NCBI GenBank assembly: GCA_002162875.1
Contig: MABA01000017.1
Span: 153,397 to 217,396, forward strand
Source of the DNA: Rhodobacterales bacterium 52_120_T64
Lineage (GTDB): Bacteria; Pseudomonadota; Alphaproteobacteria; Rhodobacterales; Rhodobacteraceae
DNA: 64,000 nt
Direction: 5' to 3'
Shown here: one piece after another, positions 9,881-17,842 of the stretch
Layout of the letters: every line of letters starts with the position of its first letter
Position numbering within the stretch: position 1 is the stretch's first letter
Position numbers and translations under genes: made by a program
Notes under the pieces: generated by a model
Told to the model about the DNA's origin: nothing
Seen by the model: only the letters and a program-made list of their open reading frames with translations
The model's database searches: none

Positions 9881-10867
9881 TTAATTCGGTTTTTTACCAG
9901 ACTCGGTAATCGCGGTGTACTGTCCATAGGCGCGGTAGTGATAAAGGTAGCCGTCCAGAACAGATTCCATCGCCGTTGGTTCGATACCGAGTTCGGCAAA
10001 GCCGTTGGCACCTTCGCTAACGACATTATCCACCCGCAACATCTTTATCTGATCGCGTGTCAGCATGGCTGGCACAAGTCCACCTGTCATCTTTTCGATC
10101 ATCTCAAAACTCCATGCCGTCATCCGGGCAGACCAAAACGGGACGTCCAGCAGAATACGGCGGCGACCAGCCACTTCCATAGCGCCTTTTGTTAAGTCGT
10201 GTAGCGACGCAACTTCAGGTCCTCCGAGCTCATAGATACCACCTGCGATGTCGTCGGTTATGGCAGTTTCGACAGCCACGGCGATATCATTGACATATAC
10301 AGGCTGAAATTTTGTGTCTGCGCCAAACACAGGCATAACTGGGCTTAAGCGACTGAACTCAGCCATGCGGTTAAAGAACCGATCTTCGGTGCCAAACATT
10401 ACCGACGGGCGTAAAATCACGGCATGTGGCATCGCTTGTAATACAAGGGCATCGCCCTCGGCCTTGGTCTCGGAATAGACGCTATCGGAATCTGCATCAG
10501 CGCCAAGGGCCGATATGTGAATCAGCTTGGAAACATCTGCTTCTGCACTTAAGCGCGCGATCAGGTCGGCGGCATCTACGTGCACATCCTCGAACGACTG
10601 GAACTTGGTTTCTTGTAAAATACCGACGCAGTTCACAACAGCATCTGCGCCCGCGATTGCGCGGCGGGTCGATGCTTCGTCGCGTATATTACAAAGAATT
10701 GGTTCGACTTGCCCGACATCGCCATAAGGTTTCACATACATCGCTTCATTAGGGCGGCGAACTGCGACGCGAACACGCCAACCAGCACGGGCCATACGGT
10801 GCGCGATATAACGACCGACGAATCCCGAGCCACCAAAAATTGTGACGATTGGAGTTGTTTTGGACAT
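9881..10867 (-). CDS. NDUFA9-family NAD(P)-binding protein (complex I-associated SDR)
   Basis: A 328-residue atypical short-chain dehydrogenase. The N-terminal Rossmann motif is FGGSGFVGRYIAHRMARAGW, with arginines (VRVAVRRPNEA) that favour NADP(H). The middle carries VNCVGILQ and HISALGAD, and the substrate side has RPSVMFGTEDRFFNR. This matches the complex I NDUFA9-like group of alphaproteobacteria, whose eukaryotic homologue is an accessory complex I subunit; its bacterial role is not settled. It is convergent with uppP and divergent from the tRNA-Leu gene. Confidence 0.85.
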   Translation of the reverse strand: MSKTTPIVTIFGGSGFVGRYIAHRMARAGWRVRVAVRRPNEAMYVKPYGDVGQVEPILCNIRDEASTRRAIAGADAVVNCVGILQETKFQSFEDVHVDAADLIARLSAEADVSKLIHISALGADADSDSVYSETKAEGDALVLQAMPHAVILRPSVMFGTEDRFFNRMAEFSRLSPVMPVFGADTKFQPVYVNDIAVAVETAITDDIAGGIYELGGPEVASLHDLTKGAMEVAGRRRILLDVPFWSARMTAWSFEMIEKMTGGLVPAMLTRDQIKMLRVDNVVSEGANGFAELGIEPTAMESVLDGYLYHYRAYGQYTAITESGKKPN

Positions 10868-10971
10868 TGCAGTGACTCCTTGTAATATACTTACTCACCG
10901 CAATACGCTTCAAAGGAACTGTCGACAAGATGGATTTATTCTTAACGGCGGTATATTTGAGAAAAGTCCCG

Positions 10972-10998
10972 TTGACAGCCCCAGTTGGCGGGTATAAA
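10972..10998 (+). promoter_or_regulatory. Probable sigma-70 promoter of tRNA-Leu
   Basis: TTGACA at 10972-10977 and TATAAA at 10993-10998 precede the tRNA by 16 bp. The spacer is 15 bp if TATAAA is the -10 box, or 16 if ATAAAT is used. A perfect -35 box directly before a stable RNA gene supports the call. Confidence 0.6.
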
Positions 10999-11014
10999 TC
11001 CCGCCTGCACACCT

Positions 11015-11101
11015 GCCCAGGTGGCGGAATTGGTAGACGCGCTAGCTTCAGGTGCTAGTGTCTGTATGGACGTGGAGGTTCGAGTCCTCTCCTGGGCACC
11101 A
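11015..11101 (+). tRNA. tRNA-Leu (anticodon CAG)
   Basis: An 87-nt tRNA with a 7-bp acceptor stem (GCCCAGG / CCTGGGC) and a genome-encoded CCA end. The D-arm holds TGGTAGAC, and the anticodon stem CTAGC/GCTAG has loop TTCAGGT, giving anticodon CAG for CUG codons. A long variable arm, as expected for a class II leucine tRNA, precedes the T arm GGTTCGAGTCC. Confidence 0.97.
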
Positions 11102-11160
11102 ATCTTCCAATTAACTAGAGTGGTGACCCGAATTCGAGGTCAACGATTGAGGATTGAAAT

Positions 11161-11772
11161 ATGACGAACTATCTGTACCAAAACGATTTGCCGGACGACC
11201 TTGATCTTGGTTCCGTTGTTGCGATTGACTCCGAGACGATGGGGTTGCTGCCACACCGCGATCGTTTGTGTGTAATTCAATTGTCATCCGGTGACGGAAA
11301 TGCGCACCTGGTGCAGATATCGCAAGATCAGACAGAAGCCCCTAACATATGCAAAATGCTGGCTGATCCCGATGTGCTGAAACTATTTCACTTCGGGCGC
11401 TTCGATATAGCGGTGATGTTGAACCGGTTTGGGGTAACGACAGCACCAGTATATTGCACAAAAATCGCCTCCAAACTTGTGCGAACGTACACCGATCGGC
11501 ACGGTTTGAAAAACCTGCTACAAGAGTTGTTGAAGGTGGATATATCTAAACAGCAGCAGTCATCGGATTGGGGCGCTGACGTGTTAAGCAAGGCACAAAT
11601 TGATTATGCAGCATCGGACGTTTTGTATTTGCACCGCTTGATGAGCATCCTGAACGAACGCCTAGAACGTGAGGGACGCAGCGAGCTGGCGAAAGCCAGT
11701 TTTGATTTCCTGCCACACCGCGCTGCGCTGGATTTGGCCGGTTGGCCAGACGTTGACATATTTTCGCATTGA
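11161..11772 (+). CDS. rnd: Ribonuclease D-like 3'-5' exonuclease
   Basis: A DEDDy-family exonuclease for 3' processing of tRNA and other stable RNAs. The acidic residues are visible: D23 and E25 (AIDSETMG), D82 (HFGRFDIAVM), and Y149 with D153 (YAASDVLYLH). At 203 residues it consists only of the exonuclease domain and lacks the HRDC domain of E. coli RNase D; such short forms are common in alphaproteobacteria. It starts 59 bp downstream of tRNA-Leu and leads into lptC. Confidence 0.9.
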   Translation: MTNYLYQNDLPDDLDLGSVVAIDSETMGLLPHRDRLCVIQLSSGDGNAHLVQISQDQTEAPNICKMLADPDVLKLFHFGRFDIAVMLNRFGVTTAPVYCTKIASKLVRTYTDRHGLKNLLQELLKVDISKQQQSSDWGADVLSKAQIDYAASDVLYLHRLMSILNERLEREGRSELAKASFDFLPHRAALDLAGWPDVDIFSH

Positions 11773-11828
11773 AATTGACTGATGGCAGTATACCTTTGCT
11801 GCAATCTTTAAGAGCGGAGTTTGGTTAG

Positions 11829-12467
11829 ATGCGTCTGGGAATTGGCGGGTATACTCAGTTTGTTACAATCACCAAGGTCGTGTTGCCGCTTGTCGCGATC
11901 GGCTTGCTCGGGACGGTTTTCCTTTTTACCAGTGATGACAGTCTCGAAGGCGGTTTTTCTTTTTCCAAGGCAGATCTTGATGCGCTAGAATCAGGTATGC
12001 AGATTGTTAAACCCCGATTGTTTGGCAGTAATCTCAACGGCGATGTGTACAATTTTGTGGCCGACAAATTGTTGCCGGATTCGCTGACACCAACTCTGGT
12101 TGAGGCACAAAAGATTTCCGGCGAGGTTCGGTATCAGGCTGGCGGCACGGTACAACTTAGCGCCGGCAAAGCTGAATTTATGTTGGAAGGCAATCAACTT
12201 CGCCTAAGCGGCGGGATGATGGCGGTAATGGATGATGGTGCCCGGGTGACCGGCGAGGGGTTGTTGGCAGAACTCGGCAGCGGCACGCTAACAAGCAACG
12301 GTGCGGTATCGGCAACCAGCCCGTTGGGTAACATTCAGGCGGGAAACTTCCGAGTTGAGCTTATTGAGGTCGATGGTGAAGAAAAGCAGATGATTTGGTT
12401 TGAAAACGGCGTTATGCTTAGCTTCAAACCGGAAAGCTGGACAAAAGAAGAGGCAACTACCGAATGA
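11829..12467 (+). CDS. lptC: LPS export protein LptC
   Basis: LptC is the bitopic inner-membrane member of the Lpt bridge that passes LPS from the LptBFG transporter to LptA. It has one membrane anchor at about residues 14-36 (KVVLPLVAIGLLGTVFLF) followed by a periplasmic beta-jellyroll. Sequence conservation in this family is low, so the call rests on topology and on position: it overlaps lptA by 4 bp (ATGA) and begins lptC-lptA-lptB. Confidence 0.88.
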   Translation: MRLGIGGYTQFVTITKVVLPLVAIGLLGTVFLFTSDDSLEGGFSFSKADLDALESGMQIVKPRLFGSNLNGDVYNFVADKLLPDSLTPTLVEAQKISGEVRYQAGGTVQLSAGKAEFMLEGNQLRLSGGMMAVMDDGARVTGEGLLAELGSGTLTSNGAVSATSPLGNIQAGNFRVELIEVDGEEKQMIWFENGVMLSFKPESWTKEEATTE

Positions 12468-12976
12468 TGAAATCCGTTACACTGGCCGTTTGTCTGGCGA
12501 TACTGTCAATTTTCAGTTTTAGCGCGGTGCTGGCGCAGGGCGCGCAGATCCCTTTTGCAGGGTTGGCAATCGGAGCAAATTCGACGGTAGAGATCGCAGC
12601 TGATTCTTTAAGCATTGATCAAGAATCTGGCAAAGCGATCTTCGCTGGTAATGTCGTTGCAGGCATCGAAAACATGCGTCTTAGCGCGGACACAGTCGAG
12701 GTGGTCTACGTCGCCGGAACAGAAGGTGGTACAGGTGCGATTTCGGGACTGATAGCAAAAGGAAATGTCGTGTTTTCGAATGGTGAAGAAGCAGGAGAAG
12801 GCGATTTCGCGGACCTAGACCTTGAATCCGGCGAAATCGTCATGACTGGCAATGTGATCTTGACCCAGGGTGCAAACGCCCTTTCTGGGCAGTCATTGCG
12901 GATCGATTTGAACACTGGCACTGCGTTAATCGAAGGTCGCGTGCAAACCATTTTCCAAACCGGAGAAAGCGAGTGA
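12464..12976 (+). CDS. lptA: LPS transport periplasmic protein LptA
   Basis: LptA is the periplasmic bridge protein for LPS export. The 170-residue protein has a signal peptide (hydrophobic AVCLAILSIFSFSAVLA, probable cleavage after ALA-Q) and the OstA-like beta-strand region with the recurring pattern SIDQESGKAIFAGNVVA and MTGNVILTQGANALSGQSL. It overlaps lptC and lptB by 4 bp each, implying translational coupling of the three. Confidence 0.93.
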   Translation: MMKSVTLAVCLAILSIFSFSAVLAQGAQIPFAGLAIGANSTVEIAADSLSIDQESGKAIFAGNVVAGIENMRLSADTVEVVYVAGTEGGTGAISGLIAKGNVVFSNGEEAGEGDFADLDLESGEIVMTGNVILTQGANALSGQSLRIDLNTGTALIEGRVQTIFQTGESE

Positions 12977-13731
12977 GCGAAGCACCGGAATTGACGGTTA
13001 CTGATGGCTCTTCGGGGTTAACGATTTCACACATCGGGAAAAGCTACGGGCGCCGCCCCGTTCTGCGCGATATATCAATGAACCTGCACCGGGGTGAAGT
13101 TGTGGCTTTGCTCGGCCCGAACGGGGCGGGTAAAACCACCTGTTTTTATACCGTTGCTGGATTGGTTCTTCCGGATTCGGGTTCAATTATTATTGACGGT
13201 ACTGATGCAACGCTGTTGCCGATGTATCGGCGTGCGAAACTAGGGATCGGATATTTGCCCCAGGAGGCCAGTATTTTCCGCGGAATGTCCGTAGAGGATA
13301 ATATCCGTGCCGTGTTGGAATTATCGATCAAGGACCGTGAACAACGCAACCATATGCTGGACGAACTGCTTGCGGAATTCTCCATCACCCACCTTCGCCG
13401 CGCCGCCGCGGTTTCCCTTTCAGGTGGAGAGCGTCGCCGAGTCGAGATTGCACGTTGTTTGGCAGGCCAACCCAATTATGTTCTGCTAGACGAACCGTTT
13501 GCCGGTGTTGACCCGATCGCCGTCGGGGAAATTCGGGACCTCGTTTCCCAGTTGAAAAACAGAGGGATAGGAGTTTTGATCACTGACCATAACGTTCGTG
13601 AAACCTTGGATATTGTGGATCGGGCATATATCTTGCATGATGGGATGGTTCTGAAAAGCGGAACGCCCGCAGAAGTTGTGGAAGATATAAACGTCCGTCG
13701 AGTCTATCTGGGAGAGCAGTTCCGGTATTGA
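12973..13731 (+). CDS. lptB: LPS export ABC transporter ATP-binding protein LptB
   Basis: LptB powers LPS extraction from the inner membrane together with LptF and LptG, which are not in this window. The 252-residue ATPase has Walker A GPNGAGKTT (48-56), signature LSGGERRRVEIAR, Walker B YVLLDEPFAGVDP and switch histidine in ITDHNVRETL. It begins with GTG inside the lptA stop (GTGA overlap). The Q-loop segment GYLPQEASIFRGMSVEDN is typical of LptB. Confidence 0.97.
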   Translation: MSEAPELTVTDGSSGLTISHIGKSYGRRPVLRDISMNLHRGEVVALLGPNGAGKTTCFYTVAGLVLPDSGSIIIDGTDATLLPMYRRAKLGIGYLPQEASIFRGMSVEDNIRAVLELSIKDREQRNHMLDELLAEFSITHLRRAAAVSLSGGERRRVEIARCLAGQPNYVLLDEPFAGVDPIAVGEIRDLVSQLKNRGIGVLITDHNVRETLDIVDRAYILHDGMVLKSGTPAEVVEDINVRRVYLGEQFRY

Positions 13732-13762
13732 CGCCACGGGTTAATCAGGAAACTCCTGCCAT

Positions 13763-15130
13763 ATGGCGCTTGGACCCAGACTAGAAGTTAGCCAGACGCA
13801 ACGCTTAAGCATGACGCCTCAGCTGCGTCAGGCAATTGCTCTGCTGCAAATGACAAATTTGGAGCTGTCCGATCACATCGCCGAAGAAGCCGAAAAAAAT
13901 CCGCTATTGGAGTTGGTTGAGCCGGATCCCCCCGATGATATTCCCGTTTTGCCCTTCGACACGGTGCGAAACCACGACACTGAATCGTTCACGTCACTCC
14001 CTAGTACCAGGTATTCCGGCAAACTGGATGGCCTCGATTCTTTAGAGAATATCGAAGACGAAAAAACTTTGCGCGATTCACTGCGAGAAGAAATTCACCT
14101 TTCCAACAGAAATGTGGAGCGGGTAAATATTGCGTTGGTTTTGATCGACGAACTTGATGAACAGGGTTGGTTAACAGCGCCGTTGTTCGAAATTTCGGAC
14201 CGCCTTGGAGTTTCCCAAGCCGCAATTGAGGAGGCACTGGAAGCCCTGCAAGCTTGCGAGCCTGTGGGAATAGGGGCGCGAAATTTGCAAGAATGCCTCG
14301 AGTTACAACTTAAAGAAGCCGGTAACTTTACTGCGGTAATGCAAGTCCTGACGACCAATCTTGATGCTGTGGCAGGCAATGAACTAACAAGGCTGGAAAC
14401 GCTCGCCGATGTGCCGCGTCACGAGTTGGACGACGCTATCAAAGTACTCCGCCAACTTAACCCAAGGCCTGTCGCATATTTTGTTAACGACTTTGTTCAA
14501 ATTGCGATTGCCGATGTCTCTGTCAGCCTTGGCCCGCTAGGAAGTTGGGCTGTAGAACTGAACACTGATGCATTACCCAGAGCCTTGGTTAACGAAAAAT
14601 ACTTCAGCGAGGTGGCCAAAGACGGTTCGGAAGCATCGGAATACGTGACCGAGTGCCGAGCGAACGCCCGGTTTTTGGTCAAGGCAATGGACCAGCGCGC
14701 GAAAACAATCCTGCGTGTGGCAACAGTGATTGTCCGACATCAAAACCGGTTTTTTGAAGAGGGCATCAATGGCCTTCGCCCCCTAACTCTTTCGACGGTA
14801 GCCACAGAGCTAGGCATCCACGAATCAACTGTTAGTCGCGTGACCAACGGGAAATATCTTTATTGTCAGCGCGGAACATTCGAATTGCGGTTCTTTTTTG
14901 TGCAGGGAATCCGCCGCAGTGACGGTGGCAGCGACATGGCTGCTCCGGTTGTACGCGAGAAAATTCGTAAACTTGTGGCCGAGGAGCAGCCAGATAACGT
15001 GTTATCTGACGAAAAAATCGCAAAAAACCTGCAAGAAGACGGAGTAGATGTTGCACGCAGGACCGTTGCGAAATATCGTGAGGCCATGGGTATACCTTCC
15101 TCGAGTCGGCGGCGACGCAAGCACACATAA
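13763..15130 (+). CDS. rpoN: RNA polymerase sigma-54 factor
   Basis: Sigma-54 directs RNA polymerase to -24/-12 promoters that need an enhancer-binding activator. Region I is the glutamine/leucine-rich start (QTQRLSMTPQLRQAIALLQM), then a short acidic region, the core-binding domain, the HTH (LGIHESTVSRVTNGKY) and the RpoN box ARRTVAKYREAMGIPSSSRRRR near the C-terminus. At 455 residues it is on the short side of normal. The lptB-rpoN-hpf-ptsN order is the usual proteobacterial arrangement. Confidence 0.97.
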   Translation: MALGPRLEVSQTQRLSMTPQLRQAIALLQMTNLELSDHIAEEAEKNPLLELVEPDPPDDIPVLPFDTVRNHDTESFTSLPSTRYSGKLDGLDSLENIEDEKTLRDSLREEIHLSNRNVERVNIALVLIDELDEQGWLTAPLFEISDRLGVSQAAIEEALEALQACEPVGIGARNLQECLELQLKEAGNFTAVMQVLTTNLDAVAGNELTRLETLADVPRHELDDAIKVLRQLNPRPVAYFVNDFVQIAIADVSVSLGPLGSWAVELNTDALPRALVNEKYFSEVAKDGSEASEYVTECRANARFLVKAMDQRAKTILRVATVIVRHQNRFFEEGINGLRPLTLSTVATELGIHESTVSRVTNGKYLYCQRGTFELRFFFVQGIRRSDGGSDMAAPVVREKIRKLVAEEQPDNVLSDEKIAKNLQEDGVDVARRTVAKYREAMGIPSSSRRRRKHT

Positions 15131-15184
15131 TTTGGTGCGGTGTTGAACCTGCATTTAACCAATATTATATGTGATTGGTGAATG

Positions 15185-15213
15185 TTGACTTTAGAAGTGC
15201 CTACCCTTAGGTT
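15185..15213 (+). promoter_or_regulatory. Possible promoter of hpf-ptsN
   Basis: TTGACT at 15185-15190, a 17-bp spacer and TAGGTT at 15208-15213 lie about 70 bp upstream of the hpf start. The -35 box is good and the -10 box is weak. Confidence 0.3.
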
Positions 15214-15284
15214 CCGCGCGCTGTGGAGCCGCGCATTTTAACCCATCGTCGGACCCAAAGTTCGACTAACCTCGGGGAGAGATC

Positions 15285-15854
15285 ATGAGAATTCAGATCA
15301 ACGGAAAACATATCGATGTGGGCGCAGCCCTAACCGAACACGTGGAAACGCATTTAAATACGGCTGTCGGAAAGTATTCCGAGCACCCGATTGACGCCAA
15401 CGTGACCTTTTCCAAAGACAGTCATGAATTCGTTTGCGATGTCTCTGTGCATCTGTCCACCGGTCTGAATGCGCAAGCCAAAGGCCGTGCGGGCGATGTG
15501 TACGATTCTTTTGAAGGCGCGATTATCCGTTTGGAAACCCAGCTGCGTCGATACAAACGTCGCTTGAAGAACCACCACAAGGAACGCAAAAATCCGATCG
15601 AAGCTTTGGGTGTACCGTCCTATATTCTTGCGTCCGGTTCGGATGCGGACGAACCTGAAACCTTGAAGCCAATCATCGTCGCAGAGATGGAGACTAAAGT
15701 TCAGACTCTATCTGTTGGCGAGGCCGTGATGCAGATGGAATTATCGGGTGTCGACATGCTCGTTTTTCGGAACACCACACACGGAGGCGTGAATGTAGTT
15801 CATTCTCGTGACGATGGAAACATCGGCTGGATAGACCCACGTAACATTAAGTAG
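15285..15854 (+). CDS. hpf: Ribosome hibernation promoting factor, long form
   Basis: Long-form HPF dimerises 70S ribosomes into inactive 100S particles in slow growth. The N-terminal domain (1-105) has the sigma-54 modulation/S30AE fold with the basic tail LETQLRRYKRRLKNHHKERK that lies in the mRNA channel. The C-terminal dimerisation domain (about 130-189) shows TLSVGEAVMQMELSGVDMLV and FRNTTHGGVNVVHSRDDGNIGWIDP. The 189-residue length fits the long class. GGGGAGA at 15274-15280 is a strong ribosome binding site. Confidence 0.95.
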   Translation: MRIQINGKHIDVGAALTEHVETHLNTAVGKYSEHPIDANVTFSKDSHEFVCDVSVHLSTGLNAQAKGRAGDVYDSFEGAIIRLETQLRRYKRRLKNHHKERKNPIEALGVPSYILASGSDADEPETLKPIIVAEMETKVQTLSVGEAVMQMELSGVDMLVFRNTTHGGVNVVHSRDDGNIGWIDPRNIK

Positions 15855-15887
15855 TCCTTAACGGCTACACTATAGAAGAGACCCGGT

Positions 15888-16352
15888 ATGGAGCTTTCTG
15901 AAATCCTGTCGGCGGACGCTGTTGTTTCGCAGCTGAATGCCACAAGTAAAAAACGTCTGTTGCAAGAAATTGCGCGGGTGGCTAACGATGTGTATGGCCT
16001 TCCTAGTAAGGACATTTTTACGGCTCTTCAGAATCGCGAATTGCTGGGTCCTACGGGCATGGGAAATGGTATCGCCATTCCCCATGCGCGGCTGGCCTGC
16101 CTAAGTGACGTTAAAGGGATTTTTGTTCGGCTGGAACATCCGGTAGATTACGAATCCGTTGACCGTCAACCGGTCGATCTGGTGTTCGCTTTGTTCGCCC
16201 CCGAAGGCGCCGGGGCGATGCACCTGAAATCTTTAGCACGGGTTTCGCGGACGCTGCGGAACCAAACGATTTGTGCGAAACTGCGTTCGTCTGAAGATCC
16301 GAACGCGCTATTTGCGATTTTAACTTCGGGTCAGGCTTCCAAAGCGGCTTGA
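15888..16352 (+). CDS. ptsN: PTS IIA-like nitrogen regulatory protein PtsN
   Basis: EIIA-Ntr is the final phospho-acceptor of the nitrogen phosphotransferase chain and acts by binding regulatory partners. The 154-residue protein shows the phosphorylated-His motif GIAIPHARL preceded by LLGPTGMGNG. It ends the rpoN-hpf-ptsN set; its last 22 bp overlap the 3' end of the convergent sulfotransferase. Confidence 0.95.
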   Translation: MELSEILSADAVVSQLNATSKKRLLQEIARVANDVYGLPSKDIFTALQNRELLGPTGMGNGIAIPHARLACLSDVKGIFVRLEHPVDYESVDRQPVDLVFALFAPEGAGAMHLKSLARVSRTLRNQTICAKLRSSEDPNALFAILTSGQASKAA

Positions 16353-17842
16353 TAGTCGTTAAATCCGAAACGCCCATAATCCATCTTGTAGGCTTTTCGC
16401 GCCAGGTTTTCAGTCTGGCGTGAATACACTTCATCTAGCGCGAACATATGGTCGGGCTTGATTGGTGGGCCTAAGATGGGCGCGGGTAAGTCCAATATGG
16501 ATTCAATGTATTTGAATCCCGCATCCATCTGTCCTTCTTTAACAATTATCGAGATCGGGACAGCTGTATTGAACCCCGATAAAAACGCCATTTGGCTATC
16601 CCACAACCCGTCTTTGCGAATACTGGTTTGGCCTGACAAGTTCACTTTCAAGAACCGCAAAAAACCATGGAACGCTGCGCGATGTTGACCAACGCCGTAA
16701 CCATCATCCCCCAGTGATTGTCGTGTAGCACCGTCCATCATTTCCAGATCCGGCAAGGCGACACCGAAATAATCGATCAGCTGTTCCCGAATAACCGCGT
16801 AAGTGCCATCCCCAGTCAAGAAAATTTTGGTCATGAACGCTTGATAAGCCCGGGTCAGAGGGTGAGAGATGGCCGTGAGGGTGGCGATATCAGGATTGGC
16901 CTCCATCCACTCAAATAGAGTGCGCTGATTGTGACCGGTGTGTAAAATATCCCCGTTCGATACGGCATGCGAGCAATTTGCGCCCAGCGCAGTACCTACG
17001 TCAAGCGCGTTCATCCAGCGTAAGATTTCCTCGTTCGGGCCGCCAGGAACAGGGGCGAAAAGGATTGGTTGGCTGATGCACGAAACCATTTTAGGAATGT
17101 TCGCGCGACGCAGCGGATCGAAACTGCCTTGCGGAATTATATCATCCTCGCTCCAACGCGAGAGGGCTGCTTGCATTTCGTCGTAATTTTCGACCTTATC
17201 CGTAAGCGAACCAGGGTTTTGCCGCCGGATGGTTTCTTTGTTGGTTTTTAGTACTTCATCCCGACCAAGGAATTTCGCGATGCCGTTCAAAATCGCGACA
17301 TCTCTCTGCTCTGGATAGCGAACCCAAAATGCTGTTTGCCCGCCTTTTTGCAGTATATTCCGTATATCCTCGTAATGCGCTTCCTGTTTCGCGCGGTATT
17401 CTATGAATTCGAGTGGGTCAAAGACAATCTTTCCACCGCGCCGGTCGGGTGCATCATGCAACAACCACTGGTCCGTTTTTCGCGCTATCGCTAACGAAAT
17501 AAAGCTTTGCAAAACATCTCGCTGCAATATGATTTTGGCACATTTTGGGTCGCGCAGCGCCATCTGCGCAGTGCGTTGGTCGTGATCGTGGAATACTCTG
17601 AACCCGGCGATTCCCCCCTCAGCATCTTTGATCATTGCCTTGATCAGCGATTCAGGTGACCTTTCTCGCTCGACAAAATCCAAACCCAAAAAGTCCGTGC
17701 TTTTGGGGTGGCCAATGAACAAGGGATTAAACAGCTCTCCGTGACAAGTGATATCAGCGTATTGGTTTAACGATTGTTCCAACAGGTTAGAACCGCTTCG
17801 CATAGATCCAAAGATTGCGAAGTATTTATATCGCCCACTCAT
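16331..17842 (-). CDS. Sulfotransferase, NodH-like long form
   Basis: A 503-residue protein that probably transfers sulfate from PAPS to a glycan. The N-terminal half has the PAPS 5'-phosphosulfate loop FGSMRSGSNLLEQSLNQ (residues 10-26) and the 3'-phosphate side ILQRDVLQSFISLAIA near residue 105. The C-terminal half (from about 250) looks like a second sulfotransferase-type module: it has a HPLTRAYQAFMTKIF segment resembling a 3'-phosphate motif but no recognisable P-loop. Long two-part NodH-type proteins of this kind occur in Rhodobacteraceae. It overlaps the upstream glycosyltransferase by ATGA. Confidence 0.8.
   Translation of the reverse strand: MSGRYKYFAIFGSMRSGSNLLEQSLNQYADITCHGELFNPLFIGHPKSTDFLGLDFVERERSPESLIKAMIKDAEGGIAGFRVFHDHDQRTAQMALRDPKCAKIILQRDVLQSFISLAIARKTDQWLLHDAPDRRGGKIVFDPLEFIEYRAKQEAHYEDIRNILQKGGQTAFWVRYPEQRDVAILNGIAKFLGRDEVLKTNKETIRRQNPGSLTDKVENYDEMQAALSRWSEDDIIPQGSFDPLRRANIPKMVSCISQPILFAPVPGGPNEEILRWMNALDVGTALGANCSHAVSNGDILHTGHNQRTLFEWMEANPDIATLTAISHPLTRAYQAFMTKIFLTGDGTYAVIREQLIDYFGVALPDLEMMDGATRQSLGDDGYGVGQHRAAFHGFLRFLKVNLSGQTSIRKDGLWDSQMAFLSGFNTAVPISIIVKEGQMDAGFKYIESILDLPAPILGPPIKPDHMFALDEVYSRQTENLARKAYKMDYGRFGFNDYQAALEA

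Noticed and set aside
11782..11800. Possible sigma-54 promoter before lptC (TGGCAG followed by TTTGCT)
   Set aside because: The GG and GC elements are about 2 bp too far apart for a functional -24/-12 promoter.
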